A stretch of 64,000 bases of DNA from Tritrichomonas musculus (taxonomy: Eukaryota; Parabasalia; Tritrichomonadida; Tritrichomonadidae). Below the pieces are notes generated by a model that saw only the letters and a list, made by a program, of their open reading frames with translations, was not told where the DNA came from and ran no database searches. Positions 10,100 through 19,239 of this stretch are shown piece by piece. Each line of letters begins with the position of its first letter. Positions within the stretch are counted from its first letter, which is position 1. The stretch spans positions 186,001 through 250,000 of the forward strand of contig JAPFFF010000055.1 in the NCBI GenBank assembly GCA_039105265.1. Reading direction: 5' to 3'. A program made the position numbers and the translations under genes.

Positions 10100-10407
10100 A
10101 GTAGTTAAGTATAGGCGGTGTCTCATACTTCACCACCGCCTACACGCTTCGCCACCAAGCTCAGGTACGCCTTCGCTTGGGCCTCAGCTTCCGGCCAAAT
10201 ACCTACTGAAAAACCTATCGTAAGTACACACTCTCAACATTAGCTAATTTCTCACCCCCGTCCCTCAAGTTCAAGTACATTGTCGTTTTTCAATATTTCT
10301 ATTAATTTTTTATACAACACTATACAAATGACCATACCATCAGATTTAAAGGTATGAAGTAGTTTTTGAGCTTTCTAATGGTGTTTTTTGAATTCTACAC
10401 CCGAAAA
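10100..10407 (+). repeat. Left terminal inverted repeat of inner Polinton
   Basis: It is the exact complement, by eye, of 16948-17255. It contains a moderately GC-rich stretch (about 10115-10200) unusual for this region and ends in GAATTCTACACCCGAAAA. Confidence 0.9.
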
Positions 10408-10874
10408 TACGATATTTCTTGTATAGGCACGACTCCGAAATATTGAGTTTTGATCGATTTAATATTTTCTCTCAAATATTTTTATGCCAGAAGTATATTT
10501 TTTTCTCTCAAATATTTTGAAAAGATTTTATAAAAATATTCTTAAAAAGTTAACTAGACATCAAGATATTTTAATATTATTTTTCACTTTTTGAATTTAA
10601 ATTTTTATTATTTTGTTATGGTTTTTAATTAATTTTTCAAAATTTTTGTTCCACTTTTTGAATTTAAATTTTGGCCAGACATTTAGTGTACACCAAGTGT
10701 ACACCAAGTGCGCACCATTAACAACCTTAAAATTTTCATCAAATTTGAGAAATAAAATTTTTTCCTTTAAAATTATAATATTTGTGAAAGAAAATTTTAT
10801 TAATAAATTGATAGATAAAATTTTTTATTATTTTTACAAGTTTATGGTTATAATTTATTAAAATTAATTTTTAT

Positions 10875-10948
10875 AAAAAATGTCGGACTTTCTATTTTTC
10901 GAACCATGTAACTTTCCACCAAATATTTCCATTGAGCTATGGCCCCAT
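10875..10948 (-). ncRNA. tRNA-like Pol III signature, minus strand
   Basis: On the minus strand an A box (TAGCTCAATGG), a B box (GGTTCGAAAA) about 27 bases further on and a run of six T (10875-10880) occur in the order and spacing of a short tRNA gene. Acceptor and T stems do not pair, so this is not a functional tRNA. It could be a Pol III-transcribed small RNA or a decayed tRNA insertion. Confidence 0.35.
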
Positions 10949-11075
10949 ACAAGAATATTTTTGGATGGTTTATTTTTAAAACTAAATTCTGAATATATTA
11001 TTTGAGTTATTAGAATATATTTCAATATTTATTTGGTTTTATATTTATTCAAAATCGAGTTTCCATCTTTGTCTA

Positions 11076-11146
11076 TGCGTGTGTCGTAATGGTTAAACTC
11101 CCTACCTAACATCCTAGGTTCGACATATATCCGGAACGCATTTTTT
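11076..11146 (+). ncRNA. tRNA-like Pol III signature, plus strand
   Basis: The A-box-like TGTCGTAATGGTTAA (11082-11096), the B box GGTTCGACAT (11117-11126) and a run of six T (11141-11146) follow in order. The first five bases (TGCGT) pair with ACGCA just before the T-run, like an acceptor stem. The T stem does not pair. It is a tRNA-like relic or Pol III transcript; its amino-acid identity cannot be read. Confidence 0.35.
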
Positions 11147-11418
11147 CTGAGTTATGAGAAAGAGTGGACTTTGAGTGAAATCTGTGAAAACTTGGATTTG
11201 TGGCTAAGTTGTGAGTTGTTCGTTAACAATTATTCCGCAAACAAAAAACTTATTGAGTTAAGTTTCCATCTTCCTGATCGAGGCCATTAACTTCCCCTAG
11301 TTAACGGACGGCTCCTTTCAATAAGGATTTCATTTGAAGTAGATCTCTTTTATAAGTAATTCAGAAAAAGGCCTCTCAGGGTTGGTTTTTGCACTTTTGT
11401 TTTTATATTTTTATAAAA

Positions 11419-12669
11419 ATGTATCCAGTACTTAATCCGGCTGAAGAAACAACACCTATACCAATTGAATATGCTTACTTTTTAGAAGATGGGGAACGAG
11501 ATAAAACAAGACCTAATCGTTTTTATTTTAATTATCCTCAAGATTGGGTTACTTCAAATAGAGGGGAATCAATAATAGGCGTAAGAAATATATGGACAAA
11601 TTGTAGAAGAAGAAAAATATCATATACAATAGGAATCAGAAAATATTATAAAAAAGATTATGATGACTTAAAGCTAAACAACCCAAATCAAACATATGAT
11701 GATCTTTATTTATCTATTCCAAATGATAGGAAATCAGAATTATTTTATGATGTAATTTCTTGGATTCCTACAGAAAAAGATTTGTGGGAAATATTAATTG
11801 ATTTGAAATATTTCTTAAGAACAGAGTTTGAAAAATATAATGTTGCTCCAATTGCATTAAATAAATTTCTTCATTCATCTATTGATAAACAAAAAGAGAA
11901 ATTAGAAGAAGATATCAATAAGAAAATGGATGAAACACTACAACTTGATATCGAAATAGCAAATAGTACGAACTTAGATGAAATCGCACAAAAAACACTT
12001 CAGAAGCAAAATTTAATAAATGAGAGCTGGGATTTAAGAAGAAAAATTGATGAATTAGAGGAATCAAAAAAATTAGTTGGACAACCTGTTTTTAATTTAA
12101 GGGATGTTGGTATGGATGGATATTATGATTATAACAAAAAGAAATTTATTGAAATAATGTACTCACCTTGTAATGAAGAAGAAAATAATCCATTTTATGT
12201 TGATTTATCAATTAGCTTTCGCATAAGACCTATTAAAAATGGAATACAAGATAATTCTATTAATGCTATTTATGATTTTGTTGATGTTATGAATGTTGGT
12301 TTTGAACCTTTTCAAAATAATCCAAACAAATATATGGATTTAGATAATCCGATTGAAGACAAAAATGGGAATACTATTAGATATGAAGGAAAATGGATGA
12401 GAGAAATAATATTCGAAGATGTTTGGGATAGAGTTAGCTGTAAAATATATTCATCAATAGCAGAACAATCATCAAAAGGTTACTTAGGAAATAGTAAAGT
12501 TATATTTAACCCAATCAAATACTTCAAGCTAAACTCAACTGATCAAAGATTTTGGATAGAATTCTATTCAGGTCGTCATAATCAGATACCAGTAAAGATA
12601 CCAAATAATGAAACATTTTATATTGAGATGCAATTCATGCCATTCAATAAGAAATTGATGTATGTTTAA
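11419..12669 (+). CDS. Polinton protein, candidate virion structural component
   Basis: I take the ATG at 11419 (MYPVLNPAEE) rather than the upstream in-frame ATG at 11389, giving 416 residues. A helical coiled-coil segment (about residues 150-210) separates two beta-rich, aromatic-rich halves. It is the first gene of the element, directly upstream of the integrase with an 11-base gap. Proteins of this appearance are common in trichomonad Polintons and are presumed structural (minor capsid/penton-like), but I recognise no diagnostic motif; the role is inferred from position and composition. Confidence 0.55.
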   Translation: MYPVLNPAEETTPIPIEYAYFLEDGERDKTRPNRFYFNYPQDWVTSNRGESIIGVRNIWTNCRRRKISYTIGIRKYYKKDYDDLKLNNPNQTYDDLYLSIPNDRKSELFYDVISWIPTEKDLWEILIDLKYFLRTEFEKYNVAPIALNKFLHSSIDKQKEKLEEDINKKMDETLQLDIEIANSTNLDEIAQKTLQKQNLINESWDLRRKIDELEESKKLVGQPVFNLRDVGMDGYYDYNKKKFIEIMYSPCNEEENNPFYVDLSISFRIRPIKNGIQDNSINAIYDFVDVMNVGFEPFQNNPNKYMDLDNPIEDKNGNTIRYEGKWMREIIFEDVWDRVSCKIYSSIAEQSSKGYLGNSKVIFNPIKYFKLNSTDQRFWIEFYSGRHNQIPVKIPNNETFYIEMQFMPFNKKLMYV

Positions 12670-12680
12670 GACTAATTTAA

Positions 12681-13766
12681 ATGAACAAAAAGCATTTTAA
12701 GACAATTAATGAGCTTCATTCTTTTTTTCCTTGGAGATCTGCCTCTAAATTTGTTCCACTCGCAAAACGATATGGATTCACAGAAGAAGCCGCATTAGAT
12801 TATTTAAGGAAGATAGTACATGATGTAAAGGTACCAAAGGCAAAGTTTATGAATATCTATTCTAAACACTCTGGAGGATATCAAATGGACACATTCATCA
12901 ATGATAAGACAAAGGATGGTCTCAACTATTTGATGCTAATTAATATTAACACAAGAAAAGCATATTGTTATCCAATGAAGGGGAAAGGTGCAAAAGAGGT
13001 AGCCCAGGCATTAAATAAATTTTTTGAGGACGAGCCAGATGTCTATTCGATAACATCAGACCAGGATGCTGCTTACTTGTCCAATGATGTATTACAGTTG
13101 ATGAAGACCAAAAATATTGTTTACACTACTACCGAGGATAATAATCATAATGTACTAGGTATCATAAATAGGTTCATGAGAACGATCAGAGACATGGTAG
13201 GCGAGAACAGGTTCATCAATGAGAAAGAAATGGATAGTTTAATAGATTCATACAACAATTCTCCCCACAGATCATTGGACTATAAGATACCAAACGAGAT
13301 GACAGAGAAAGATGAAAAAGAATATGTAAAAACCAAGTCGCAAAACAATCCATATGACTTTAAGCCAAATGATAGAGTTAGAATTATTCAGGCTAAGGAG
13401 CCATTTTCGAAGCGCAGGAACAAGGTAAGCAAGGAAGCATATATAGTTGATTCAAAGGCTGGGAACCAATTTATAATTAAGTCCAAAGATGAGTCAATAG
13501 ACAAACTCCCTGGTTATAGGTTAATCAAGACACAAAACAAAAATATTGCACAAACACTTAAGGGAGGCAAGAGAGGTATTGTGGAGAAGATTATTTCTTA
13601 TGATACAACAAAGAACAAATATAAAATTAAATACAGCGAAGGAACAGAAGACATCATACCGGCTAAAAATTTACGAGAAGGTGCTCCAACAAAGCTATCT
13701 AATCTTGAAGTGGATTACTGGTCAAAGAAGAAAAATATACCCAATGGAATAAAAAAGTGGATTTAA
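12681..13766 (+). CDS. Polinton integrase (retroviral-type rve fold)
   Basis: This is a 361-residue integrase. An N-terminal helical region precedes the rve catalytic core (about residues 55-200), with core acidic positions visible in YQMDTF and SITSDQDAAY and the conserved HNVLGIINRFMRTIRD helix typical of Polinton c-integrases. An SH3/chromodomain-like C-terminus follows (NDRVRI... near residue 228). The enzyme would insert element ends into target DNA. It lies between the structural candidate and the packaging ATPase on the same strand with about 10-base gaps. Confidence 0.85.
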   Translation: MNKKHFKTINELHSFFPWRSASKFVPLAKRYGFTEEAALDYLRKIVHDVKVPKAKFMNIYSKHSGGYQMDTFINDKTKDGLNYLMLININTRKAYCYPMKGKGAKEVAQALNKFFEDEPDVYSITSDQDAAYLSNDVLQLMKTKNIVYTTTEDNNHNVLGIINRFMRTIRDMVGENRFINEKEMDSLIDSYNNSPHRSLDYKIPNEMTEKDEKEYVKTKSQNNPYDFKPNDRVRIIQAKEPFSKRRNKVSKEAYIVDSKAGNQFIIKSKDESIDKLPGYRLIKTQNKNIAQTLKGGKRGIVEKIISYDTTKNKYKIKYSEGTEDIIPAKNLREGAPTKLSNLEVDYWSKKKNIPNGIKKWI

Positions 13767-13776
13767 CGAATATTAA

Positions 13777-14631
13777 ATGTCTAAACAAATAATGAAAGAA
13801 GTAGAGTCCTTAATCCAAAAGACAATGAAGAAGAACCAGAAAGAGATAGAGGCAGCACTGATGAAACCTCTCCATCCTTCATATCCATTTAGTACGAATG
13901 GAATTTATTTTCTTATTGGTAAACCAGGTGCAGGTAAGAGTTATTGGTTGTGGAAACACATACTAATTACTGAACGTCTATTTAAGCATCCGTACTATCA
14001 AAAAATAATATTTTGCTCAAGTTCTGGAAAAGCAGACAAAACGGCTGAGGCAATGAGTAAAGAGGTAAAGACACCAATAGTATATCTTAATGAATCCCAA
14101 TTGATGGATTACCTAAAGAAACACCTCAAAAGAAAAATAAAATATTATGCAATGGTTAAACATGTATTATCAAAAATGAAGGAAACAAATGAAGAAATGC
14201 AAAGACTTATAAACAAGCACTCCCTCCAAGAAATAGATGATAGAATAGTATATATAGCCAATAAGTTAGTAAAATACCAAACCTCTTCTTACCCATATAA
14301 CACACTAATAATATTGGATGACTGTGCAGGAAGCAATTTGTTAACACATAATAATACTGAATTCCTTAGACTATTAACCAAGACAAGACATTATAATATT
14401 ACCTGCATCATGGCTATTCAGACAATCAGATTCGTACACATAAATGCAAAAAGATTGGCCACGGATATCATATGCTATAGTGGATACTCAGAAGAAGATT
14501 TTACTTCCTTGCTTCAACAAACAAATAACAACCTTAATATCAAGAAGACGGTAAAAGAATATTTACAGCATAGAGATCTTCATTCAAAATTTATTATGAA
14601 CATAACCGCCAATAAATATTACTTTGACTGA
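13777..14631 (+). CDS. Polinton genome-packaging ATPase (FtsK/HerA type)
   Basis: This 284-residue P-loop ATPase has a Walker A motif GKPGAGKS near residue 47, a Walker B LIILDD near residue 176 and a downstream Arg/sensor-like KTRHYN. It matches the A32/FtsK-like packaging ATPases of Polintons and related viruses, which move genome DNA into capsids. Tight spacing to the integrase (10 bases) and to the fibre-like gene (6 bases) suggests coordinated expression. Confidence 0.85.
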   Translation: MSKQIMKEVESLIQKTMKKNQKEIEAALMKPLHPSYPFSTNGIYFLIGKPGAGKSYWLWKHILITERLFKHPYYQKIIFCSSSGKADKTAEAMSKEVKTPIVYLNESQLMDYLKKHLKRKIKYYAMVKHVLSKMKETNEEMQRLINKHSLQEIDDRIVYIANKLVKYQTSSYPYNTLIILDDCAGSNLLTHNNTEFLRLLTKTRHYNITCIMAIQTIRFVHINAKRLATDIICYSGYSEEDFTSLLQQTNNNLNIKKTVKEYLQHRDLHSKFIMNITANKYYFD

Positions 14632-14637
14632 TATTAA

Positions 14638-16929
14638 ATGACAATGAATGAAGGTGTTAAATTCTTATCAAAAACTATTTCTGATACTGCATCTGGTCAA
14701 ATCAAGCAAAAATCAGGAGGGTTCTTACAAAGAATTGGTACAAGAATTCAAAAATGGTGGAGAAGTAGAGGTTATCAAAAGATAGGCGAAATGGAATTAT
14801 TTGATATTCCTTCAGTTGCCACTCGGTCAATTCAATCAACAACTGATATAACTCCTATTTTAACTTGGTGCAATCAAGAAATGCAACCTTTACCTGATGA
14901 AACTTTTGATGATGAGTTTGATGACCCTGAGAAAGCTGTTTTATCAATTAGAGCAACAGAAGAAATGTGTAACCAATTTAGAGATAGCTTAAAGAAACCA
15001 TTTAAATTACTTGCAGAGAAGGTTAATGAAATAGAGGGGAATAATTATATTTCACAGAATGATTTGGTTAGGGATGATACAATAGATGTTGTTGGTAAAT
15101 ATGTCAATGGTGAGGTCCATTTAGAAGCAGAAGACACAATAACAGATGGAACAATTAAAGCACGATTTTTGGTGCAAAAAGTTAGTGAATACAATGATGT
15201 AGATTATGAAGAGAATATAGTTACTATAAATATTACTGGTGGGGCAATAAATTATCAAGGAACAAATGATTTCCCTAGCTGCACCATGAATGATAAAACT
15301 TTTATCATATCAAACCCAAATAACCTTAGAGTCGGTGGAATACAGATTAAAGAAAATACGACAAAAAGAAGAATGGAATTCACCATAAATGATTTAGCCT
15401 ATACTTGTGATATAGAAGCTTTACATAAGAAGATAGATACATTACATGAGCAGATAGAAAAGAATGATACAGCTCTAGCTACGACTTTAAATGAATTCCC
15501 AACTGTTGATGAAGTAAATGAAGCATTAGATGAATTAAAAAATAATATGGTTAATATGGATAACCTGTATACAAAAGAAGAAGCGGATGCAAAATATGCT
15601 TTGAAAAGTGAAATCCCTGAAATTCCTGATGATTATGCGACAATCGACGATCTGGATCAATATGCCTTGAAGAAAGACGTCTCCAAATATAGAGAGAAAA
15701 ATGATTTGATATATAAAGATGCTGTCGATGTGCCTTTTGAAAATGTCCGAAATAGTGAAGGAAGGTGGGAAGCCAAAATAAAAATGACTAGGGGAACTCG
15801 TCTTGTTGGAACGATTACTGATGCTGGCGTGGTCAAGAATTTTGATATAATGTTTGATTATGATGAAAATGTACCTGAGAATTCCGATATATATTTCAAT
15901 ATAGAAATTGATGGAACAACTTATAACATAAATTATTATCCAAATGAGGGTGATGATTGGTGCTTTTATATCGAAAGCGAAACAGGAAATTTAGATACAA
16001 AATTAACACTAGCGGAAAAAATAAATAAAAAAGATGAAATAGTTTTGAAAACAGATAATCGAATCGATTTAGAGAAAACTTTTGAGAATGCTTTGGTTGA
16101 ATTCATCAAAAATGATAGATACAAGAATATTTCTGATAATCCAAAAACATATATTGGTTATTTCTATTTTGTTAATGGAGAATTTGAACTCAGATTTAAA
16201 TTTATTCCAAGAAATTTCGAAGACAAATATATGATTTTACAATATGATTCTGCTGATGGTGAATTTTGTATTGTATTGCTATTGAACATTTATTCAAAAT
16301 CTGGAACATTCATCATTTTTTCAAAAGTTGGAGAATTCAAATATAGAATCGTGAAAGATTTAACCATTGAAACTGTTTATGATGAAAAATATAGAAATAA
16401 TGTTTCAAAAGTTTATTGTACCTTTGATGGTTTTGTAAATATTAGAAATGGTTATTCTGATATTAAATATTTCAAAGTTGTTAGATCAAATGAAAAATAT
16501 CCTGTTGAAGATGTTCTTGGATTATTTATGGACTTCTTTGTTTCATTTAAGAATCATAAAGATGAAGAAAATGAATGGAAAATATTTTATTCTGGCTTTG
16601 TTGATTGTGATATTCAATGGATTGATGATTTAACAGGAATCAATTATGATTCACACAAAAATATTTTAACGATTAGTGTCGAGTTCGATTCTGATGCATA
16701 TGAATTGTTAATAATATTTAAAGAGACGAGTGGTGAAAAACATTTTGTGAGAATTCTCCACGGATCAAAGATTGCTTTACTCGATGAAATATATGGATCA
16801 AAGAAAGTAAAAGTTGTTCAATATCAAGCTACAGATGATAAATATGACTTTAATGTAAGAATGAATTTAGATCAATATCTAGAAAGACAGATTTACATTA
16901 AACAATTGAAATGGAATGTGTATCAATAA
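14638..16929 (+). CDS. Polinton fibre-like protein
   Basis: The 763-residue protein has a short basic/aromatic N-terminus (GGFLQRIGTRIQKWW) and a DITPILTWC module shared with the older flanking remnants. It then has coiled coil and YTKEEADAKYALKSEI-type repeats like those in phage tail-fibre stalks (about residues 260-350), and a long C-terminal beta-rich region (about 400-763). Trimeric attachment or adhesin-like function is inferred from this architecture. The stop lies 18 bases before the right terminal repeat. Confidence 0.6.
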   Translation: MTMNEGVKFLSKTISDTASGQIKQKSGGFLQRIGTRIQKWWRSRGYQKIGEMELFDIPSVATRSIQSTTDITPILTWCNQEMQPLPDETFDDEFDDPEKAVLSIRATEEMCNQFRDSLKKPFKLLAEKVNEIEGNNYISQNDLVRDDTIDVVGKYVNGEVHLEAEDTITDGTIKARFLVQKVSEYNDVDYEENIVTINITGGAINYQGTNDFPSCTMNDKTFIISNPNNLRVGGIQIKENTTKRRMEFTINDLAYTCDIEALHKKIDTLHEQIEKNDTALATTLNEFPTVDEVNEALDELKNNMVNMDNLYTKEEADAKYALKSEIPEIPDDYATIDDLDQYALKKDVSKYREKNDLIYKDAVDVPFENVRNSEGRWEAKIKMTRGTRLVGTITDAGVVKNFDIMFDYDENVPENSDIYFNIEIDGTTYNINYYPNEGDDWCFYIESETGNLDTKLTLAEKINKKDEIVLKTDNRIDLEKTFENALVEFIKNDRYKNISDNPKTYIGYFYFVNGEFELRFKFIPRNFEDKYMILQYDSADGEFCIVLLLNIYSKSGTFIIFSKVGEFKYRIVKDLTIETVYDEKYRNNVSKVYCTFDGFVNIRNGYSDIKYFKVVRSNEKYPVEDVLGLFMDFFVSFKNHKDEENEWKIFYSGFVDCDIQWIDDLTGINYDSHKNILTISVEFDSDAYELLIIFKETSGEKHFVRILHGSKIALLDEIYGSKKVKVVQYQATDDKYDFNVRMNLDQYLERQIYIKQLKWNVYQ

Positions 16930-16947
16930 ATGTTCTATCTCAATATT

Positions 16948-17255
16948 TTTTCGGGTGTAGAATTCAAAAAACACCATTAGAAAGCTCAAAAACTACTTCA
17001 TACCTTTAAATCTGATGGTATGGTCATTTGTATAGTGTTGTATAAAAAATTAATAGAAATATTGAAAAACGACAATGTACTTGAACTTGAGGGACGGGGG
17101 TGAGAAATTAGCTAATGTTGAGAGTGTGTACTTACGATAGGTTTTTCAGTAGGTATTTGGCCGGAAGCTGAGGCCCAAGCGAAGGCGTACCTGAGCTTGG
17201 TGGCGAAGCGTGTAGGCGGTGGTGAAGTATGAGACACCGCCTATACTTAACTACT
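16948..17255 (-). repeat. Right terminal inverted repeat of inner Polinton
   Basis: It is the complement of 10100-10407 with no difference seen by eye. It is followed by TGGGA, matching the bases before the left terminus. Confidence 0.9.
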
Positions 17256-18340
17256 TGGGATGCAACTACAAAACCATTCGAGTATATCATTAAGAAGCAA
17301 TTTTTTGAAGTATCCCCAAATCCTAATGGGGCAACAACCTTATATACGGATTATAATATTACCTCCTCTAAGATAATTACTGCTGATAATATTACTACTA
17401 TGAGGAGCGACCTAAACTTAGTTACCAACAATGTGGATGTTATTAGCTATGATATTAACGAAATGAACACTCTTATGGAAAGTCTAAAAGGTAGAGTATC
17501 AAGGACTGAACAAGTTACTCAACATTTGGAGGATGATATAGATAATTTACGTATAATCTCATGGACAGCATTAGCTTTTGGAGTTGCAGGTACTGCCGGA
17601 TCAATAGGCTCTATTGATATGCTGCTATTTCCAGATGGTATAAGCTTTCCTACCAGAAAAGGTGGAGGATTCCTTAAAAGGTTATTCTCGCATAAGTCAA
17701 CCAAAGGTATGAATGATTTGGTTAGAAATAGTATTAACTTCATGTCAGGTACTACCGCAAGAAGCATAACCAAAGATATAACACCTATAATATCCTGGTG
17801 TGAAGAGGAGTATAAGCAACTTGATGAACTACCTTTTACTGATGAGAATGACAACTATGATACAGGAACCTAATGAAGGTCTAGATGTACTTAAAGGTAA
17901 GATAGAGACATTAGAAGGTGAAAATATCGCATTAAAAGATATGATTGCCACGTTAGACTCAAGAATTTATGCACTTGAACCACATGGACCACCAACACCA
18001 ACTTTGCCAGATTTCTATCAAAAAAGATTATTACACTACTGAAGAAAGACAACCAGGAGTATTGTATTTTGATTTTAGTTTTGCTACTTATAATGATGAT
18101 ACAGAATATGTTGGAGTATTTGATGATTTAGATGATGTCATACACTATGTTAGATTCAAATGGGATAAAGAGAATGATGAATATATATATTATCTTGATG
18201 AATTAAATGGAAATACAGAACCTTTAACTCAAAATTCAAGTGGTTATTGTAAAGTTCCAGATGAACTACAGGATTCATTTGGTTCAAATTATAAACGTAC
18301 AACATATCTTGAAGTTTATTCAAAACCATAAAATATCCAT
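17256..18340 (+). pseudogene. Older Polinton fibre-like gene, 3' portion (fossil)
   Basis: It continues the gene interrupted at 10100: the junction reads as a natural continuation when compared with the inverted copy near 20150. It holds a coiled-coil region, a GGFLKRLF segment and the SITKDITPIISWC module that also occurs in the inner Polinton's large protein. The remnant is broken in several places, and its C-terminal stretch up to 18331 resembles a globular tip domain. Treated as a fossil. Confidence 0.55.
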
Positions 18341-18355
18341 GAGTAGGGTCATGCA

Positions 18356-19234
18356 TGAGATTCTTGGGGCAGGTACCTGTGCCTTTTCATAGATGGTGGG
18401 CATTGAGGTGAGTGGGTGGGGTAACAAAAAAAAAAAAAAAGAAGAAAAAAAGAAGAAGAAAATTTTTTTTTATTATTTTTTTATTTTTTTAACTAGTTCG
18501 AGTTGACGCGTTGGCCATTTGTGTATCGCGTCCCCACGGAAACCGACTAGTATATACTACTAAAGCAACGGGATAAGAGTCTGTTTTAAGGCCACGGACG
18601 GTGATCGATTGGAGATTTGGCTTTATATTGACGCTACATTGTTTTTCCCTTTTGCCTATTGGATTACTTCTGATTTTACCATTAATATTGAATTAGAATT
18701 CCGACTTTTCTTATTAGAAGTTGCATTTCAAATAATTGAAAGGTTTCGTGAGAATTTCTTTTCTCTTAAAAAAATTGGAGTCTTACAAAAAGCCAGAGAT
18801 GAAGTGGAATTTGTTACTCTCCACGAAAATCAGTACATGATCAGAATGTTAAATTCATTAATAGCATCAGCATTTTCACTATTATATACATCAAATTATA
18901 TAAGAACTGATGCAATAGGCACTCATTTGGTTGAGAATAATAGTGGTAATGCAAGACAGACAAGAGTAGTATATACGAGTCGGTTTCCGCGGGGCTACGC
19001 TACGCTTATGGCCCTCACGTCAACCCGAACTCGTGATAAAAATAAAAACTAAAAAAATTTTTTTTTTCTTCTTTTTTTCATCTTGTTGTTTTCTTTTCTT
19101 GCTACTACTACTGCCCCCATCTATGAAACGGCACAGGTACTACCGCCACTGCCCACCATCTATGAAACGGCACAGGTACCACCTCCACTGACTACCATCT
19201 ATGAAACGTCTTAGGCACCTACCCCGAGAATCTC
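18356..19234. mobile_element. 0.88-kb element with long inverted termini
   Basis: Imperfect inverted termini run 18356-18560 and 18966-19234, beginning GAGATTCTTGGGG and ending CCCCGAGAATCTC. The right terminus holds three tandem copies of a 37-39 bp unit containing ATCTATGAAACGGCACAGG, while the left has one. Between the termini (about 18600-18960) is a short frame of unrecognised origin (RLFLLEVAFQIIERF). No target duplication is obvious. It separates two oppositely oriented Polinton remnants and could be a non-autonomous or internally reduced relative of such elements. Confidence 0.55.
19091..19215 (+). repeat. Triplicated 37-39 bp unit inside right terminus
   Basis: Three successive copies of a unit containing CATCTATGAAACG, each followed by CACAGGTAC or a variant and a CCAC-rich spacer. 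The third copy is diverged (CGTCTTAGGCACC). Confidence 0.7.
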
Positions 19235-19239
19235 GTTCC

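Larger units (their letters stand above)
10408..11388. other. Non-coding leader of inner Polinton with tRNA-like signals
   Basis: About 980 bases without a supported protein gene lie between the left terminal repeat and the first gene. The AT-rich DNA contains two sequences with tRNA-type A and B boxes and T-runs (10875-10948 minus, 11076-11146 plus), listed separately. An upstream 82-codon frame at 10613 is compositional noise. Confidence 0.5.
10100..17255 (+). mobile_element. Polinton (Maverick)-family element, compact, looks whole
   Basis: The element is 7.16 kb, bounded by inverted termini of 308 bp (10100-10407 and 16948-17255) that are identical by eye. They start AGTAGTTAAG and end CTTAACTACT, with the AG/CT terminal dinucleotides typical of Polintons. 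TGGGA (TTGGGA if one terminal base is assigned to the target) is duplicated at both flanks, close to the usual 6 bp duplication. Four uninterrupted forward genes lie inside: a structural candidate, integrase, packaging ATPase and fibre-like protein. No protein-primed DNA polymerase B is present. Identical termini and open genes suggest a recent insertion. Confidence 0.85.

Noticed and set aside
17519-17854. 111-codon minus-strand frame inside a Polinton remnant
   Set aside because: Antisense shadow of the older fibre-like gene.
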